A stretch of DNA of 64,000 bases from Carposina sasakii (lineage: Eukaryota > Arthropoda > Insecta > Lepidoptera > Carposinidae): the NCBI GenBank assembly GCA_014607495.2, contig CP053169.1:7874001-7938000 (forward strand), in the 5' to 3' direction. This document shows, in pieces, positions 28,301 through 39,378 of the stretch (within the stretch, counting starts at the first letter, position 1; every line of letters starts with the position of its first letter). The notes beneath the pieces were generated by a model, which was not told the DNA's origin, did no database searches, and worked only from the letters and a program-made list of their open reading frames with translations. The position numbers were made by a program, and so were the translations under genes.

Positions 28301-31300
28301 CTTTTTACCTACCTAGTTTTGTGTCAAAAGATAATCACTAATTTTGAAAAGACCTTATATGTAAAGTAAAACAAGAAGGGTATAAACCTGAGGGTATAAA
28401 TGTAAAGAAAGAGATGGTGAACAAAACTCAGTTTTCCTTGTATCACCACGTCACTATGAGACTATCTTAAATTAAGAAGATCAATATTGATATACGACAT
28501 TAATAACACCGATTATGTTCTAAGTTGACGTGTCAACCTTGTGGTCGAAAATACGTCCTAAACCTTGACACGGATCGTATAAGCAAATGAAAGCGAGATT
28601 AAACTCATTCATAAAAGGCTCGGACGTGCTTTCACTTGAGTCATGTAAGAGCTAACTATTTGTGTTGTTTTAATACTGGTCCGTTCGTATATTTTCAAAG
28701 AGATCCGTAAAATCTGCGTTAAATAAAGGAATGTAGGTATGTTGTACCTGCCTTGGGCCAGACATACATACAGGATGCTATATAAAACCCCGTCTAAATT
28801 AAACACGCGTTAAGTGCTGTATACACACACAGCCTCTTGCAGTTGACTACTGGATGTAGGCCTCCCCCAGGGCACGCCCGCGCCTCAAGGCCACACGAGA
28901 GTTTTTGCCTATAGTCACCAGTCACCACAGTGTGATTGACTGGTTGGCGTAGTGTGATTTTCGGACTATGTTGTCAACACGGGTGGCGCTGCTGCCCATC
29001 TCTCAGAATCCCTTAATCGCCTCTTATACGATACCCATGGGAAGACATGGATTTATTCTGATACCTCACGGTATATAGAACGCTGTATAAAACGATATTT
29101 CAATTTGTTAGCAAAATGTATTGAATATCTGTAAAAGTTAGACTAGTGTAGCTCAAAGAATGGTGTTTGTGTCAGTTACCTACTAAAATATACTTTCTTA
29201 TTCGGTATACATAGCCAAATCCCACATAACTTAGGTTTTAGGCCATAAAGTTAACGCAGACGGCCGCTTCAGGCATAGATTATCTGAGCTACTGAATTAC
29301 CTTTAACAGGATGTTTTGAAAGCAATCAGTGGTTATCCTACATAGCAATTTAACGTCCATGACGATTAGTTACCTGCAGTAGTTTTAATTGTTTGTCTTG
29401 CACAACATATCGATGCAATATTGTGGTAATCGGACCATTTATGAGCCTGGGAAATGGCGTACCTCCTACATAGATTAGTAAGTGTACCTACTTATTACCT
29501 ATGCATGGCTTAGTAGCATAGTTTTGCTATAATTCGTGATCTATGTGTTACAATCGTAAGCTCATTAGTTATTCTGTGTCATCATTAGTAAGACTATTCT
29601 GTTTTTAGAAGTGGAAATTACAGAATAAATGAATAAATTTATACTGATGCGGGGTTCACTAGACCTACATCAGATGCATCTCCTTCCGTGCATGTTGCAA
29701 GCGTCAATTAAGTAATTTAGGGGCGTTCTCTCGCGCGATGAGATTACAACTCGTCAGTGATCTGTTACATCTGATCTCTATTTTCTAAATGTAGCTGAAG
29801 GATCTCCTTTGTGATCATGCAGTTCTGGCTACCCCATTTTAGAAACAATTGGTATGTGTGTGTATGTAATTTATACCTATAAATAAACTCACCAACTTTA
29901 TCTAGGTACCAAATAGTTGCTTAGGTAACCAGGTCGACAGGTCCTTAGTAGGTACATAATAGAATCGTCAATGCCATAACAACAGAACATTGGATTCCAC
30001 CAGTTCAACTGTCAGGGCCACCACCAAAAATGAAAATACTACCATTCATATTATGCAGCTTATGCTGCGTGGTGACGGCAGAGTAGAGTTTGTTTGTACC
30101 ACCCCATGCCTGCCCGTGGGTATCGTATGGGAGGTGGGCAGTAGCGCCTTCCGTGCAAAAATCACACTGCAGTCACCAACCCGCCTGCGCAACGTGGTGA
30201 CTATGGGCAAAACCCCCCTATAGTCGTAGCCTTGTGGCGTGCCCGGGGGTGGACTACAATTAGGCTGAAGACGATATTATGCAGAGATAAAACATTATTA
30301 AAAAATTACTCTTACAGTTTGTTATTAAGAATTCCATTCAGCCCAGAGTTGGAGGCGTCTCTCTTGGTAAAGAACTCGGGGCAGGCTGTTCTCATCGTGA
30401 AGTACATGTCCAGCTTCCGCTTGCATTTCTCCAGGGAGAAGCTGGAACCTCGCAGAAAGGTCATGATGGGCTGGTCCTCTGTGAAGATAACATAGTTATT
30501 TATTTATTTACATACACACTAGGGGTGTAACAGAGATATGTTTTTTGAGAGGGAGGTTTGTCGGAACATATAAGCATACGCAACAGATTTTGAGAAGCAC
30601 AGCAGGTAACCCCTTTTCTACTTCTTTATAGGTATTTTAAGTAGGTATTCTGTGATGCTGTACAATGTTTTTTGAAGTGCAAAAAATTAATGTCCATATT
30701 TTAGAATAACTTTTTATGCAAATTACAACATTTGCTATATCATTGGCGTCCATCGGTAATTTTATTGACAGGTGTCTTGTAAAACGATGACATCAACTGA
30801 AATCCTATTGCTTAAACATTTTAGGAAATGTACCTATAGATACGTCTCGATTACCTAAGTGGAGTTAAGTTGAGGAGTGACAAAATACTATTCTTAGTTG
30901 TAGCCTATATTCTCTTATACATGCCAAAGTTTTAGCTTACAGTGCACAGCCGAAACTACTGGACGCGGGAAGCAGAAAGGATTTAGTAGTTCTCATGGGA
31001 ATGGAAACTACGGAAATTTCACGGTGTTATTATAAAACCGCGTCTTCAGTTAGACAATGTTTAAAAATGACATTAGACAGACAGCAGAATATATAGAATA
31101 TCAGTCAATTTTAGACAATGTTTATATTAATATAATGTTAGGTTTATGGGGCGAACGGGAATAATAATAATAATAATAAAATTCTTTATTGTACACACAA
31201 AAAAAATTTTTTTTTGGTACATGGGCGAACTTAATGCTATAAAACATTTTCTACCAGTTAACCCAATTACTGGAGAAAAGCTTAGGGCCGTACAATAAAA

Positions 31301-34300
31301 CGAATAACACTAATAAAAATAAAATAACTTAAGAACTACTTACACCGACAAAGACAAATCACAATATACACTATAGGTACTTATGTCTCATTTTGTAGCG
31401 TCGTGTGGTATTTCTGCACCCTTGACTTAAAAACCGCTGCCGAAGAAGACTCTCGTATCTCCAGCGGAAGCTTATTCCAGAGACGAACAGCCGTGGCCAA
31501 GAAGGAGTTTGAAAATAGCGCCGCACTACGCTCAGTCACGGTAGTTGCCAATAAAAGTGCAATTTGATAAAAAACCATAATGCATGAAATAAAATAATAA
31601 ATCGTTAAAACGCATTTTATTGCCATGTTGGTATTGTGTTCTGTTATCGATGTAATATTAAATGCACCTTTTTGTGATCACAACTTACTAATTTCATGTC
31701 AGTTGAACAACGAAATTGTACCTAGGTAAAACCCGGCGTTATAGCCTTGGATAAAGTAGATTTATCTAAAGTTAATTTCCCATTTAGGCAACGTACATAA
31801 GTAATAAAAAAATTGACCTAAGGTGACGTACCTAGTTACGTGCTAGACCACTTTTTTATATTATCACGAGTCTTAAACACTCCAAAAATTAGTAATTCAA
31901 TTTCGAGAGAATATGTTCCCAAGTTGAAGTGAATATGCCATTGCGTTTTGGACTTAAGGTTTAATCGTTTTTTAAACTGTATTCTAGTTAGCAATCTTGC
32001 TTGTTTGGCCCACGAAATATAATAGGGACAAAATAAATGGTTCTTTTATATTCATAGTTTGATCACGGCAAGATTTAATTCGGTTTCTGCAACAGAACAA
32101 AGCAGTTAGTCGATTTCGACTGTTGGATTTTAAATTTTGAACCCAGAACATTCGGTCATTTGCCCAATTCCGTCATTGTTTGATGACGTAACCATGAAAC
32201 CATTGGGGTTCCTAAGAAACTATTAACTTATTCTGTGGTCTAACTGAGGTCAAAGTACTTACTTGTGGTAACGACTGTACGTTTAACCTGTAGACGTGTG
32301 TCAAAAAGCAGTAAAGTTAACTTTATTTTGTTGTTTCTTTTGGCAACTTAGTTACCTCACTCAATGTATTATGGAAAGTATAAGTAACTATTATTGTCTA
32401 TGACACATAATTTTCCTGTCCTTTGCTGATACGGGGCTTCCCTAGAATACATCAGGTGCATCTCCTTCTGTGCAAGTCGTGAATGTGCATTCTCTCAGAC
32501 GGTAAGCAGCACAGATTACCCCCTAATCTATCCCCCTAGGGGGTAATCTGTGGTAAGCAGTAACTTGTCACTGATGAATTTTCATAATACTTACACATAC
32601 ATGGCTGTGTACCCGAAATGGGGTAGCCAGAACTGCAGAATCATTAAGGAGATCCCACAGCATTTAGCATAGCTGGGATAGATGTAAATGATCAATGCGA
32701 GGTTGCTAGCTTATCGCCCGAGAGAATGCCCGGGATCCTTAGTCGACTCTTTAGTTAGACGGAAGGAGATGCAGCTGATGTATTCTAGTGAAACCCCGCA
32801 TCAGCATAAGTCAAAATAACAAACAGCAACACACTCAAACAAATAATACCACTTCTTGATCAAAAATATAGAATAAGGTGTTATTATAGAATTTTTTAAA
32901 GTGCTGATGTTTACATCCGTCGACTTCCTGATACGCTTCAGTTATTATTTGAGCAGTAAAAAATAATACACATCTCGTTATTTATTGTTATAAAAGTTAA
33001 AAATAGATTCTCTTAACTTTTTATATTCCATCAAAACAACCATTTTTTTATCATCCATTTATATTTTACCACATACATGATTGTGTGTTAAAATAGCAGT
33101 GTGTTAAGGCGCTTTACACACCAAAATCGCCGGCACAACACGCCGACATAGTCTGGTGGCCTGGTGCAGGGTGTGAGTGACAGCCAGGCAAATACTGAAA
33201 TGCTGAATATGTACCATTATGTTACGGCAGTGTTTCTATTCGCAGGTAATGCATTTTTATAAAACTTATGTAATGAATATTCGGAATTTTACAGTAAAAC
33301 TTTTCGCTTTAGAAGCATGGTCTAAAGTCAGCATATCAATATTTGCCTGGCTGTCATTTACACCATGTAAAAACTGGGTATACCATATAAAACTAGTCCG
33401 CCAGCAAAAAGTTGCCGACATACCTAGATCGGCGGCTTTGGTGTGTATTGCCTTAATACAGCCAGTATGTGAGGTGAATAAACTTGACAGGAAAATCCTG
33501 GTGAAGAATCTTAAAGTGTTCTCGACCGCAGTTAGATAGTTATATTCTTAGTTCTTTACTAGTGGACGCCCACGACTCCGTCCGCGTGGACTACAGAAGA
33601 AACAATATGTCAACATTATCCAGGATAAAAACATTTTGCCCGGGATAAAAAGTAGCCTATACGTTAAGTGGGACCTGTCACAATATATTCCTAAAAACTG
33701 CATCGAAATCGGTTCAGCTGTTTCTGAGATTAGCGTGCACAAACGCACAGACAAACCGACAAACAGACAAAAATTCCAAAAATCATTATTTTGGGTACTA
33801 TTGCGTTGATAAAGGTCTCCTATAATATTTATTCTCTTAAATCTTTCATGTAGAGACAGCGATCCGTTACATTATGTGCATGGAAGGAGATGCAGCTGAT
33901 GTATTTTAGTGAAAGCCCCGTATCAGCACAGGGATAGTATAGGTGCTGACTGCAAATTCCAATTCATGTTATTACAAAATATAATATATTTCTTATTATT
34001 ATTATTAGATTATTAGATTAAGTAATTTTTTTTAAAAATAGTAACTAACTTTAGACGCGGTTTTATATTAACTCCGAATAAGTCTAGTAATAATAAGTCT
34101 AATAAGTCATTGATAATAATTTATATTATATCGATGTTTGTTTCCGAGTCTTTCTATGCACATAGAGGAATATTATACCCTATTTCTCTATGGCTATACT
34201 ACATATTTACAACTGCTGTTTGCTCAGCATAGGTCCCTACACCCTCCGCTGCGAGGGTCAAACTCACTCAATCTGACGACTTATGACGATATATTTATGC

Positions 34301-34472
34301 TATTTTAAAATCTCATACCCCATTCATCAGGCAGGTGTGGCTGCTTCTTCAGCCAGTCTTTAATGGCTGCCAGGTCCCGGTCTCTGGTGGCCACATCCTC
34401 GTTCAGCTCCACTCTTATCTTCTTCCACATCTCCCCTGACGGCTGCACTAAAAGCTCGGACTTCAGCTTCAT
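25374..34472 (-). CDS. CRAL-TRIO domain lipid-transfer protein, complete
   Basis: Seven minus-strand exons: 34472-34319, 30478-30316, 27829-27771, 27655-27459, 27011-26901, 26463-26361, 25525-25374 (stop TAA). Phases 1, 2, 1, 0, 0, 1 all join correctly and give 312 aa, the usual length for insect alpha-tocopherol-transfer-protein-like members. The N-terminal helical CRAL-TRIO-N part holds VATRDRDL, DWLKKQPHLP and MTFLRGSSFSLEKCK. The lipid-binding SEC14-like fold follows with VTICRG, VGDVRLIEE, GVAGDIYVLD, YPVKLKEVHIVN, and the lid and base motif LPVEYGG at residues 247-253. The C-terminus contains RPTNYDELFGIDGSFRQL. The ATG at 34472 opens MKLKSELL, followed by the PSGEMWKKIRVELNED block shared with the paralog. 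No signal peptide: a cytosolic carrier of a hydrophobic ligand such as a tocopherol, retinoid or phosphoinositide. Introns, especially intron 1 (3.8 kb), are full of repeats. Confidence 0.96.
25658..25687. repeat. 30-bp near-perfect palindrome
   Basis: GTCGTATCGCATAA, two central bases, then TTATGCGATACGAC. It lies 133 bp upstream of (before, on the minus strand) the last CRAL-TRIO exon. Confidence 0.7.
26040..26240 (+). repeat. tRNA-derived SINE family C
   Basis: GTAGTGACTCTGCCTGCGATG with GGTCCTGGGTACGAATCCCAG is a tRNA-like head with a B box at about 26093-26104. Next come TTTGTTTCAGAGTCATGGATG and GGGATCTTAGTGTGGGTGGGA. This order matches a SINE widespread in Lepidoptera. It lies in the last intron of the CRAL-TRIO gene, antisense to it. 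Confidence 0.8.
26505..26640. repeat. Repeat family G, copy 1
   Basis: ATCCAATTATGGCGCCTCTCC, GCTCCTAATAATATATAC and CGTATGGGCGGGCCGGCCCTG recur at 27172-27318. The GC-rich right end looks like a DNA-transposon terminus (CAGGGCCGGCCC on the minus strand). Confidence 0.75.
26665..26790. repeat. Family F MITE, left half
   Basis: GGATCGATTTTTCCAATTATC, GATAGCCTATCTGAAGAATAA and AACTTGGTCAAGATCG. The right arm is missing. Confidence 0.5.
27172..27318. repeat. Repeat family G, copy 2
   Basis: GATCCAATTATGGCCCCTCTC to CGCATGGGCGGGCCGGCCCTG. It is in the intron next to that of copy 1. Confidence 0.75.
27905..28075 (+). repeat. SINE family B copy without RTE tail
   Basis: GAGAGGTGGGCAGGTGCCTCC, AAAATCACACTGTGGTCACCA and AACCCGCCTGGCTGC. 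It ends before the CTGGACGTAGGCC tail. Confidence 0.6.
28094..28356. repeat. Long-arm foldback MITE (263 bp)
   Basis: Left arm AAGGTCTTTTCAAAATTAGTG, ATTATCTTTTGACACGAAAC, CTACCTACC-type text and GGGACTAACTCCGAAATAGTG is answered by the right arm CACTATTTCGGAGTAGGTCCC and so on to AGACCTT. The arms are over 100 bp with few mismatches, and TA lies just outside both ends. Confidence 0.9.
28357..28825. other. CRAL-TRIO intron 2, unique-looking
   Basis: No repeat family recognised and no coding signal. Confidence 0.4.
28830..29060 (-). repeat. SINE family B, full with RTE tail
   Basis: CAGCCTCTTGCAGTTGACTAC, GATGTAGGCCTCCCCCAGGGC, the CAACACGGGTGGCGCTGCTGC block and CGATACCCATGGGAAGACATG appear in order on the plus strand, so the element is on the minus strand. 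Confidence 0.8.
29061..29640. other. CRAL-TRIO intron 2, continued
   Basis: A+T-rich; nothing recognised. Confidence 0.4.
29644..29865 (+). repeat. Family E, nearly full length
   Basis: It runs from GATGCGGGGTTCACTAGACCT through CATGTTGCAAGCGTCAATTAA to GATCATGCAGTTCTGGCTACC and a TGTGTGTATGTA end. Confidence 0.8.
30090..30280 (+). repeat. SINE family B, beside CRAL-TRIO exon 2
   Basis: GCCTGCCCGTGGGTATCGTAT, GGAGGTGGGCAGTAGCGCC, AAATCACACTGCAGTCACCAA and TGGCGTGCCCGGGGGTGGAC. It ends 36 bp from the exon-2 donor at 30316; the tail is decayed. Confidence 0.75.
30540..31145. other. CRAL-TRIO intron 1, right part of exon 2 flank
   Basis: No gene or repeat recognised. Confidence 0.35.
31150..31626 (-). 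pseudogene. 5'-truncated LINE, C-terminus and 3' tail
   Basis: On the minus strand LFSNSFLATAVRLWNKLPLE (about 31525-31465) and FKSRVQKY are the usual C-terminal end of CR1/Jockey-type RT proteins, ending at a TAA near 31381. The 3' UTR ends with TGTACAATAAAG and an (ATT)n tail at 31163-31190. Only about 450 bp inserted. Confidence 0.85.
31640..32420. other. CRAL-TRIO intron 1, unique-looking
   Basis: Nothing recognised on either strand. Confidence 0.35.
32427..32505 (+). repeat. Family E, left piece
   Basis: GATACGGGGCTTCCCTAGAAT to GCATTCTCTCAGACGGTAAGC. Next comes a local palindrome (CCCCCTAATCTATCC / CCCTAGGGGGTAATC) at 32519-32550. Confidence 0.7.
32560..32812 (-). repeat. Family E, full copy, opposite strand
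   Basis: ACCCGAAATGGGGTAGCCAGA, CATAGCTGGGATAGATGTAAA and ACTAGTGAAACC-type start near 32795. It faces the piece at 32427-32505, so the two form an inverted pair. Confidence 0.8.
33107..33375. repeat. CAGGGTGT foldback element next to a short MITE end
   Basis: TGCAGGGTGTGAGTGACAGCC and AATACTGAAATGCTGA at the left (33165) mirror TCAGCATATCAATATTTGCC and GGCTGTCATTTACACC at the right. Immediately left, GGCGCTTTACACACCAAAATC resembles the element at 11757. Confidence 0.7.
33553..33870 (+). repeat. Arthropod dispersed repeat family H, near full
   Basis: AGTGGACGCCCACGACTCCGT, AAAAGTAGCCTATACGTTAAG, CATCGAAATCGGTTCAGCTG, GTGCACAAACGCACAGACAAA and an end near CAGCGATCCGTTACAT. Same order at 54098-54385 and reversed at 38040-38350. 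Confidence 0.85.
33878..33935 (-). repeat. Family E, short 5' piece
   Basis: GTGCATGGAAGGAGATGCAGC to GAAAGCCCCGTATCAGCAC, directly adjoining the family H copy. Confidence 0.7.
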
Positions 34473-34474
34473 TT

Positions 34475-35030
34475 TTTATCTGGAATCGGATATAAAAGAT
34501 AAGTAACTCTGGCATTTTTAGCTGTATTTTGTTAAGCAACTTTTACTCAAAGAAGTATTATGGTGTATCCATTGTATTAAGGTCATTTTTCTGTAATCGA
34601 GAATTTTTTCGACAAGTTTTAGGAAACATTAAACCATTATTTTTGGCTTGCCTCATACGTTCTTTGTTTTTTTTTGTAGCCATCGCGGGACGATGACTTA
34701 TTCGTCAACTCGCGGGTGCACGCGAGTTGGCATCTTCCGATTTTATCTACTTCTTTTGTCGTCAACTTGACGACAAAATTGGCTTGATCATAAAATCTGA
34801 TGTATTTTGTACAGTTAGCTACAAAAACGTACGTTTCAATAAATTTTATATAAGCAGGCACGCAAAATAAAGTTACTGCGGCAAATAAGGCCTAGCTAAG
34901 CAGGTTTTGAAGTAAAACAAAAAAAAAAATTTATGAATAAATTTTTTTTTATGTTAATTAAATATAACAAAAAACCTTAACTTTTGCTATAAACGTAACT
35001 AAAATAACATGTTATTTAAAACACTGTCTT
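34475..35030. other. Upstream of first CRAL-TRIO gene
   Basis: Probable promoter side of the gene. No TATA or initiator can be assigned with confidence. Confidence 0.35.
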
Positions 35031-35033
35031 TGG

Positions 35034-35378
35034 GCCTTGATGATGATCTCCGACCGTATTTCGGTCAAGGCGACCAATCTCTATGGAGATTGGCCAGGTA
35101 CGCAGGAGATAATATTATAGTGCACAAGTGTGTGCGCAAACACAGATGCACTCTCTATTCCGTTACTTTCATAGTCCGATGGGACGGAAAGCCGACACGA
35201 CCGAAGAGAGATCAGGCGTAGGACCAACGGTTTTACGTGCTTTCCGAGGCACGAGCTAAGTGACAATTTTGCAACATTAAAATCTGTACATTAAATAAAT
35301 TCATTGGTGACTGGGATCGAACTTACGTCTCCCGCTTGGAAGGTGCACGTCTTAACCACTGGGCTATCACCGCATTAT
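35034..35378 (-). repeat. tRNA-derived SINE family A, full length with pol III boxes
   Basis: On the minus strand the head starts GCGGTGATAGCCCAGTGGTTA at 35373. The A box TAGCCCAGTGG (35366-35356) and B box GTTCGATCCC (about 35322-35313) stand at tRNA spacing. The body, to GGTCGGAGATCATCATCA near 35040, equals the headless copies at 1329-1560 and 52741-52965. It is not a tRNA gene: no closed acceptor stem is seen and it continues directly into the SINE body. Confidence 0.88.
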
Positions 35379-35379
35379 T

Positions 35380-36705
35380 TTTTTTTTTTGAGCCTTATTA
35401 AACCATGGTAGGGTAATACTTTAATCTACGAAGTAACTAATAAAATAACTTTTTTCTTTAATCTACAAAATTTAAATACATAATCAATAATTAACAATAT
35501 TTTGTAATTGGAAACAGTCACAAAATTTTTCATATAATATTAGTCTGTCAACCTCTAATTTGAAATCTAAAATGAATTAGGTTGAATTTCACTGCAATAA
35601 AATTGTTTAAGATGTGCGTGATCATTGATCATAGGTTCTGGAGGACACATTATTCTGTGACTGATACCTAGGAGCATACCAAATACCTACAAGCATAATC
35701 ACTATTTTAAATTCGTTTATTGCAATAACTATACATACCTACATTTATACGGGTAGGATGTGATGTAGGTACAGGTACGCCCGGTTTTGAATAGCTTCCT
35801 GCTATATGAAGAGTAATTGTTATAAATAACAATTTACACATAGGTAATGTTTTGCATAAATAAATAAAATCCATTCAGGCGAGGATTAACTAGCTGACAA
35901 TTTACAATGTAAATAGATGTAAGAATATTACAAACAGAATGAGTGACATCCTAGCAAAAACTAAGATGGATGCAAACATTTAGGTAGACACAAAGCAAAT
36001 ATTTATTGTTAGGCACCTTGTCTTATTGCATGTAGATTTTTCACTCTTATAATACCTTTGTATGTAATTATTCTGATCACGTTAATATGCAGAATTGGTG
36101 TGAATAGGTAAGTACCTCTTTTTATAAAATACTTTAGAAATTAAATAACTTATCAGGCAAAAGACTTTTTATTAATAAGAAACATCATCTGCTTGCCCAA
36201 ATCCCATCATAAATAGGGTAGGCGCAATTTTCCATTACATTAAAAAGAATATTCTTCAGATATTTTTCTATTTGTAGGTTAACAAAATTTCATCAGGATC
36301 TGTTTAACCAAACCATTGTTAGGTAATTAACGCATAGCCAATCTGTCTACAATATAATTCTTCTTCAGCCTGTATGAATCGTACCTCTCTTAAAATGTGG
36401 TAATTTCTAGTTCATCTATTATATGCCTTAATATCACTTAATTCTTCGCTGCCATTATTTCGCGACATTGTTGCTTGATAAATATATACTAGTAATTGTC
36501 GTTGGCTTCACTCGTAAATAACGTGTAACTTGAACAAACGTGCATAGCATCTTAATAATCTCTGATACAGAATATTTGTGTGTGTGACATGTCAATGGGA
36601 AAGCCCGATTACGGCAAAGTTAAGAGGAAGGTTTTTGCAGCTCTAGATATACCTACATCATGATCATAATTATTTTCAGCCTCGATAAGTCCAAGATATA
36701 GCTAC
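35380..36705. other. Intergenic, A+T-rich, no gene seen
   Basis: No protein motif or family repeat recognised over 1.3 kb. Confidence 0.4.
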
Positions 36706-36712
36706 ATATTAT

Positions 36713-37082
36713 AGGGTTGCCATCTCCAAACTTTGAAAACCAGGATTTGAGGAAGAAATGCCAGGACATTTCGATTAAAAGTCAGAACTATACATGTATG
36801 AGCCCAGTGATAATACGATTGTAGGGAGTTAGTGACGAGCGTATTTCAAAACATAGGTCTTTAACACATTCAGTGCCGGTGACTACGTACTTCCTTTTTT
36901 TAGGCTTTCTAGAGGTGCCGCTGACGCTTATTTGCCCGATGTCGGCACCCTTAGAAAATCTACCGACAGCGAATGTGTCAGGAGTTTAAAACTCAGAACG
37001 ATGCTTAAAAACTATCCAGGACAGTCCAGGACACCCCAAAAAACATGAAAAGTCCTGGGAAAACAGGACGGCTGGCAACCCA
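36713..37082. repeat. Foldback DNA-transposon derivative, GGGTTGCCA ends
   Basis: Left end AGGGTTGCCATCTCCAAACTT with AAAACCAGGA; right end TCCTGGGAAAACAGGACGGCT with GGCAACCC. Non-coding inside. Confidence 0.7.
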
Positions 37083-37109
37083 ATTAAGTACACATGGTGG
37101 AGCTTCTAA

Positions 37110-37312
37110 AATGGGGTGTTTGAACTGCATGATAAAGAAGAAGATCTTGCAGCCACGTTTACCATATGGCAGACCAAATGTAAAAGATCATTGACAAGTT
37201 GCTTGCAATGCATGAGAGAACGCCTCTGAGTTTCTTAGTCGACTTTTACGACGTGCACAGACGGATATGTAGCTGATGTATTCTAGTGATGATGACCCAT
37301 CAGCACATTATT
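37110..37312 (-). repeat. Family E copy
   Basis: ACAAGTTGCTTGCAATGCATG, GTTTCTTAGTCGACTTTTACG and GCTGATGTATTCTAGTGATG. Moderately decayed. Confidence 0.7.
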
Positions 37313-37319
37313 CTTCTGT

Positions 37320-38035
37320 CTCTTTGCCTAGACGTGATTTAATGGCGTCACTGGCTTTTTAATCGCAACCATAAACATGGCAGCTGATATGTTATCTATA
37401 ACATGACTGATTCTCATCATCACGTCTTGTTACATCATCGTCATCTGTTCAGTGACCAAAATTAACAACAATAAAACATTCATAGACAAAGTGTTTCTGA
37501 GGAGGCAAGTGGCGACACAGTGAAATAATGTTGTGAAGATGTCACGTATCTATAGTTATTAATAATCTATGTTTGATAACTGGAGGTTGAAGCTGGTATA
37601 TTTAGTCGTATTTTACCCTCGAGGCTAGCCTTACTCGAGTAGGTATTATTTATTAGACTAGAATGGGATTTTTTAATTTGCCATTATATGGGGTACATTA
37701 CAGGTGATAGATTATATAAGTACAGAATATCCTATACATCCATAAACATACAGCATGCAAGATAGTTATACCTACTTTAAAATAACTTGCAATATATATT
37801 TACTAACAAGGTAAACAGAGTGACATAATTTATTTTAGCAGCAGTAGCATGCAATCATTCAAGAGTCAGGCTCAGGTCTAACACAAACACTATATGTATT
37901 GTGTCTTAGTCATAAAGGTTTTATGTTTAATGTTGAGAAAGAATAAAATTTCAGTAAAAAGTCAGAGGTGGAGAATATTTTCGAGTTGGTGCGGAATTAT
38001 GGTGTAAGTCACCAATCTATACATATAATTTTATT
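37320..38035. other. Intergenic, no gene seen
   Basis: Nothing recognised on either strand. Confidence 0.4.
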
Positions 38036-38039
38036 AAAA

Positions 38040-38350
38040 CAGTGATCCGTTACATCACTGTCTGTACATGGAAGATATATAAGAAATAATATTATAGAAG
38101 GCGTTTATCAACGCAATAGTACCCAAAAGAATGATTTTTTCAATTTTTGTCTGTTTGTCTGTGCGTTTGTGCACGCTAATCTCAGAAAAGGCTGAACCGA
38201 TTTCGATGTAGTTTTCAGGAATATATTGTGACAGGTCCCACTTAACATATAGGCTACTTTTTATCCCGGGAAAATGTTTTATTCCGGATAATTTCGACAT
38301 TTTGTTATTTCTGTAGTACACGCGGACGGAATCGCGGGCGTCCACTATCA
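38040..38350 (-). repeat. Family H, near full, reverse
   Basis: ATGTAACGGATC-type start at the right of the element is near 38045. GTGCGTTTGTGCACGCTAATC, CCACTTAACATATAGGCTAC and CGGAATCGCGGGCGTCCACTA follow. The open frame here is repeat text. Confidence 0.85.
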
Positions 38351-38354
38351 TAAC

Positions 38355-39370
38355 ATAAATTTAGGTATACCATCTATCACTATACAATGAGGTCTTGACA
38401 TAACTCCTTATTGTAATAAGGGAGAACCGGAGAACTAATTTAAAAAATATTACATTAATAACGTCAATTAACATTTAATGGCAGGCACAGATAACACTCC
38501 GAACAATGGAGTAAGTAATGTCTTTTAATTACAATTTTAATACGACTTTGAGGAACTTCCTTGTAAAATTACAAACTGTAACATTTCGTAAGATATTACA
38601 ATTAAATATAATTTAGTGAGTAGGTAATTAAGTGAAATAAATATGTGTGATTAAAGTGATATGTAAACAAGTAAATGTTGTGCCCGCCTGAACCAGCTAA
38701 ACCTTATCAAAGCTTCTGCTATTTATATCAACGATATTTTGCTAGGAGGATGGGAGTAGAAATTGACTAGTAGTAAGATAGGATGGATAGAACTGATCGA
38801 AAATAATCTTTTGCATTTGGTTCAACTGCATAGGTACGAGTAGGTACCTATATTAAAATGTTTGGTATTGAAAATATTATTATAATAGTTTTATTACGTA
38901 TTTATATACCGTAAACTTTATCCTATGTGTAGGTAGTATGTACCTACTTATGCAAAATTGTTATACGTTTAGTTGAGCAAACAAATCGTGAAGAGAAAAC
39001 AAACAAACAAACAAACTATAATATTTGTTGGTTCATAAATCGATACCATCGAACATATATGCTCGACTACAAGAATTGCATTACTGCGCCCGCGCAGCGT
39101 CGGGCCAGTTTCCTGAGGCGCAATCTGACGGGGTGAATGCACTAAGCTAACCGTAGTATTATTACTTAGGTCTTATGTTAGTAGGTACTTTACATTCGAC
39201 ATTTAGTCTTAAGCCTAGTTTACACCTGTTCACAAGATAATCCAGCTATAGGAGTTCATGCCCTGTTCTGTGATGGTAAAATAAATAAATAACATATGTT
39301 GTTCTGTTTTTATCCAAATGTGCCAAATAAGGGTTATGTTATTCTAATGTATATATATTTCTTTAGAACG
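38355..39370. other. Intergenic, no gene seen
   Basis: A+T-rich, with a CAAACAAACAAACAAAC run at about 38997-39014. Confidence 0.4.
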
Positions 39371-39378
39371 CTTTAAAG

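Noticed and set aside
29990..30223. 77-residue plus-strand protein
   Set aside because: It is a reading of a family B SINE inside a CRAL-TRIO intron.
35300..35373. True tRNA gene
   Set aside because: A and B boxes are present but there is no closed acceptor stem, and the sequence continues into a SINE body found elsewhere without the head.
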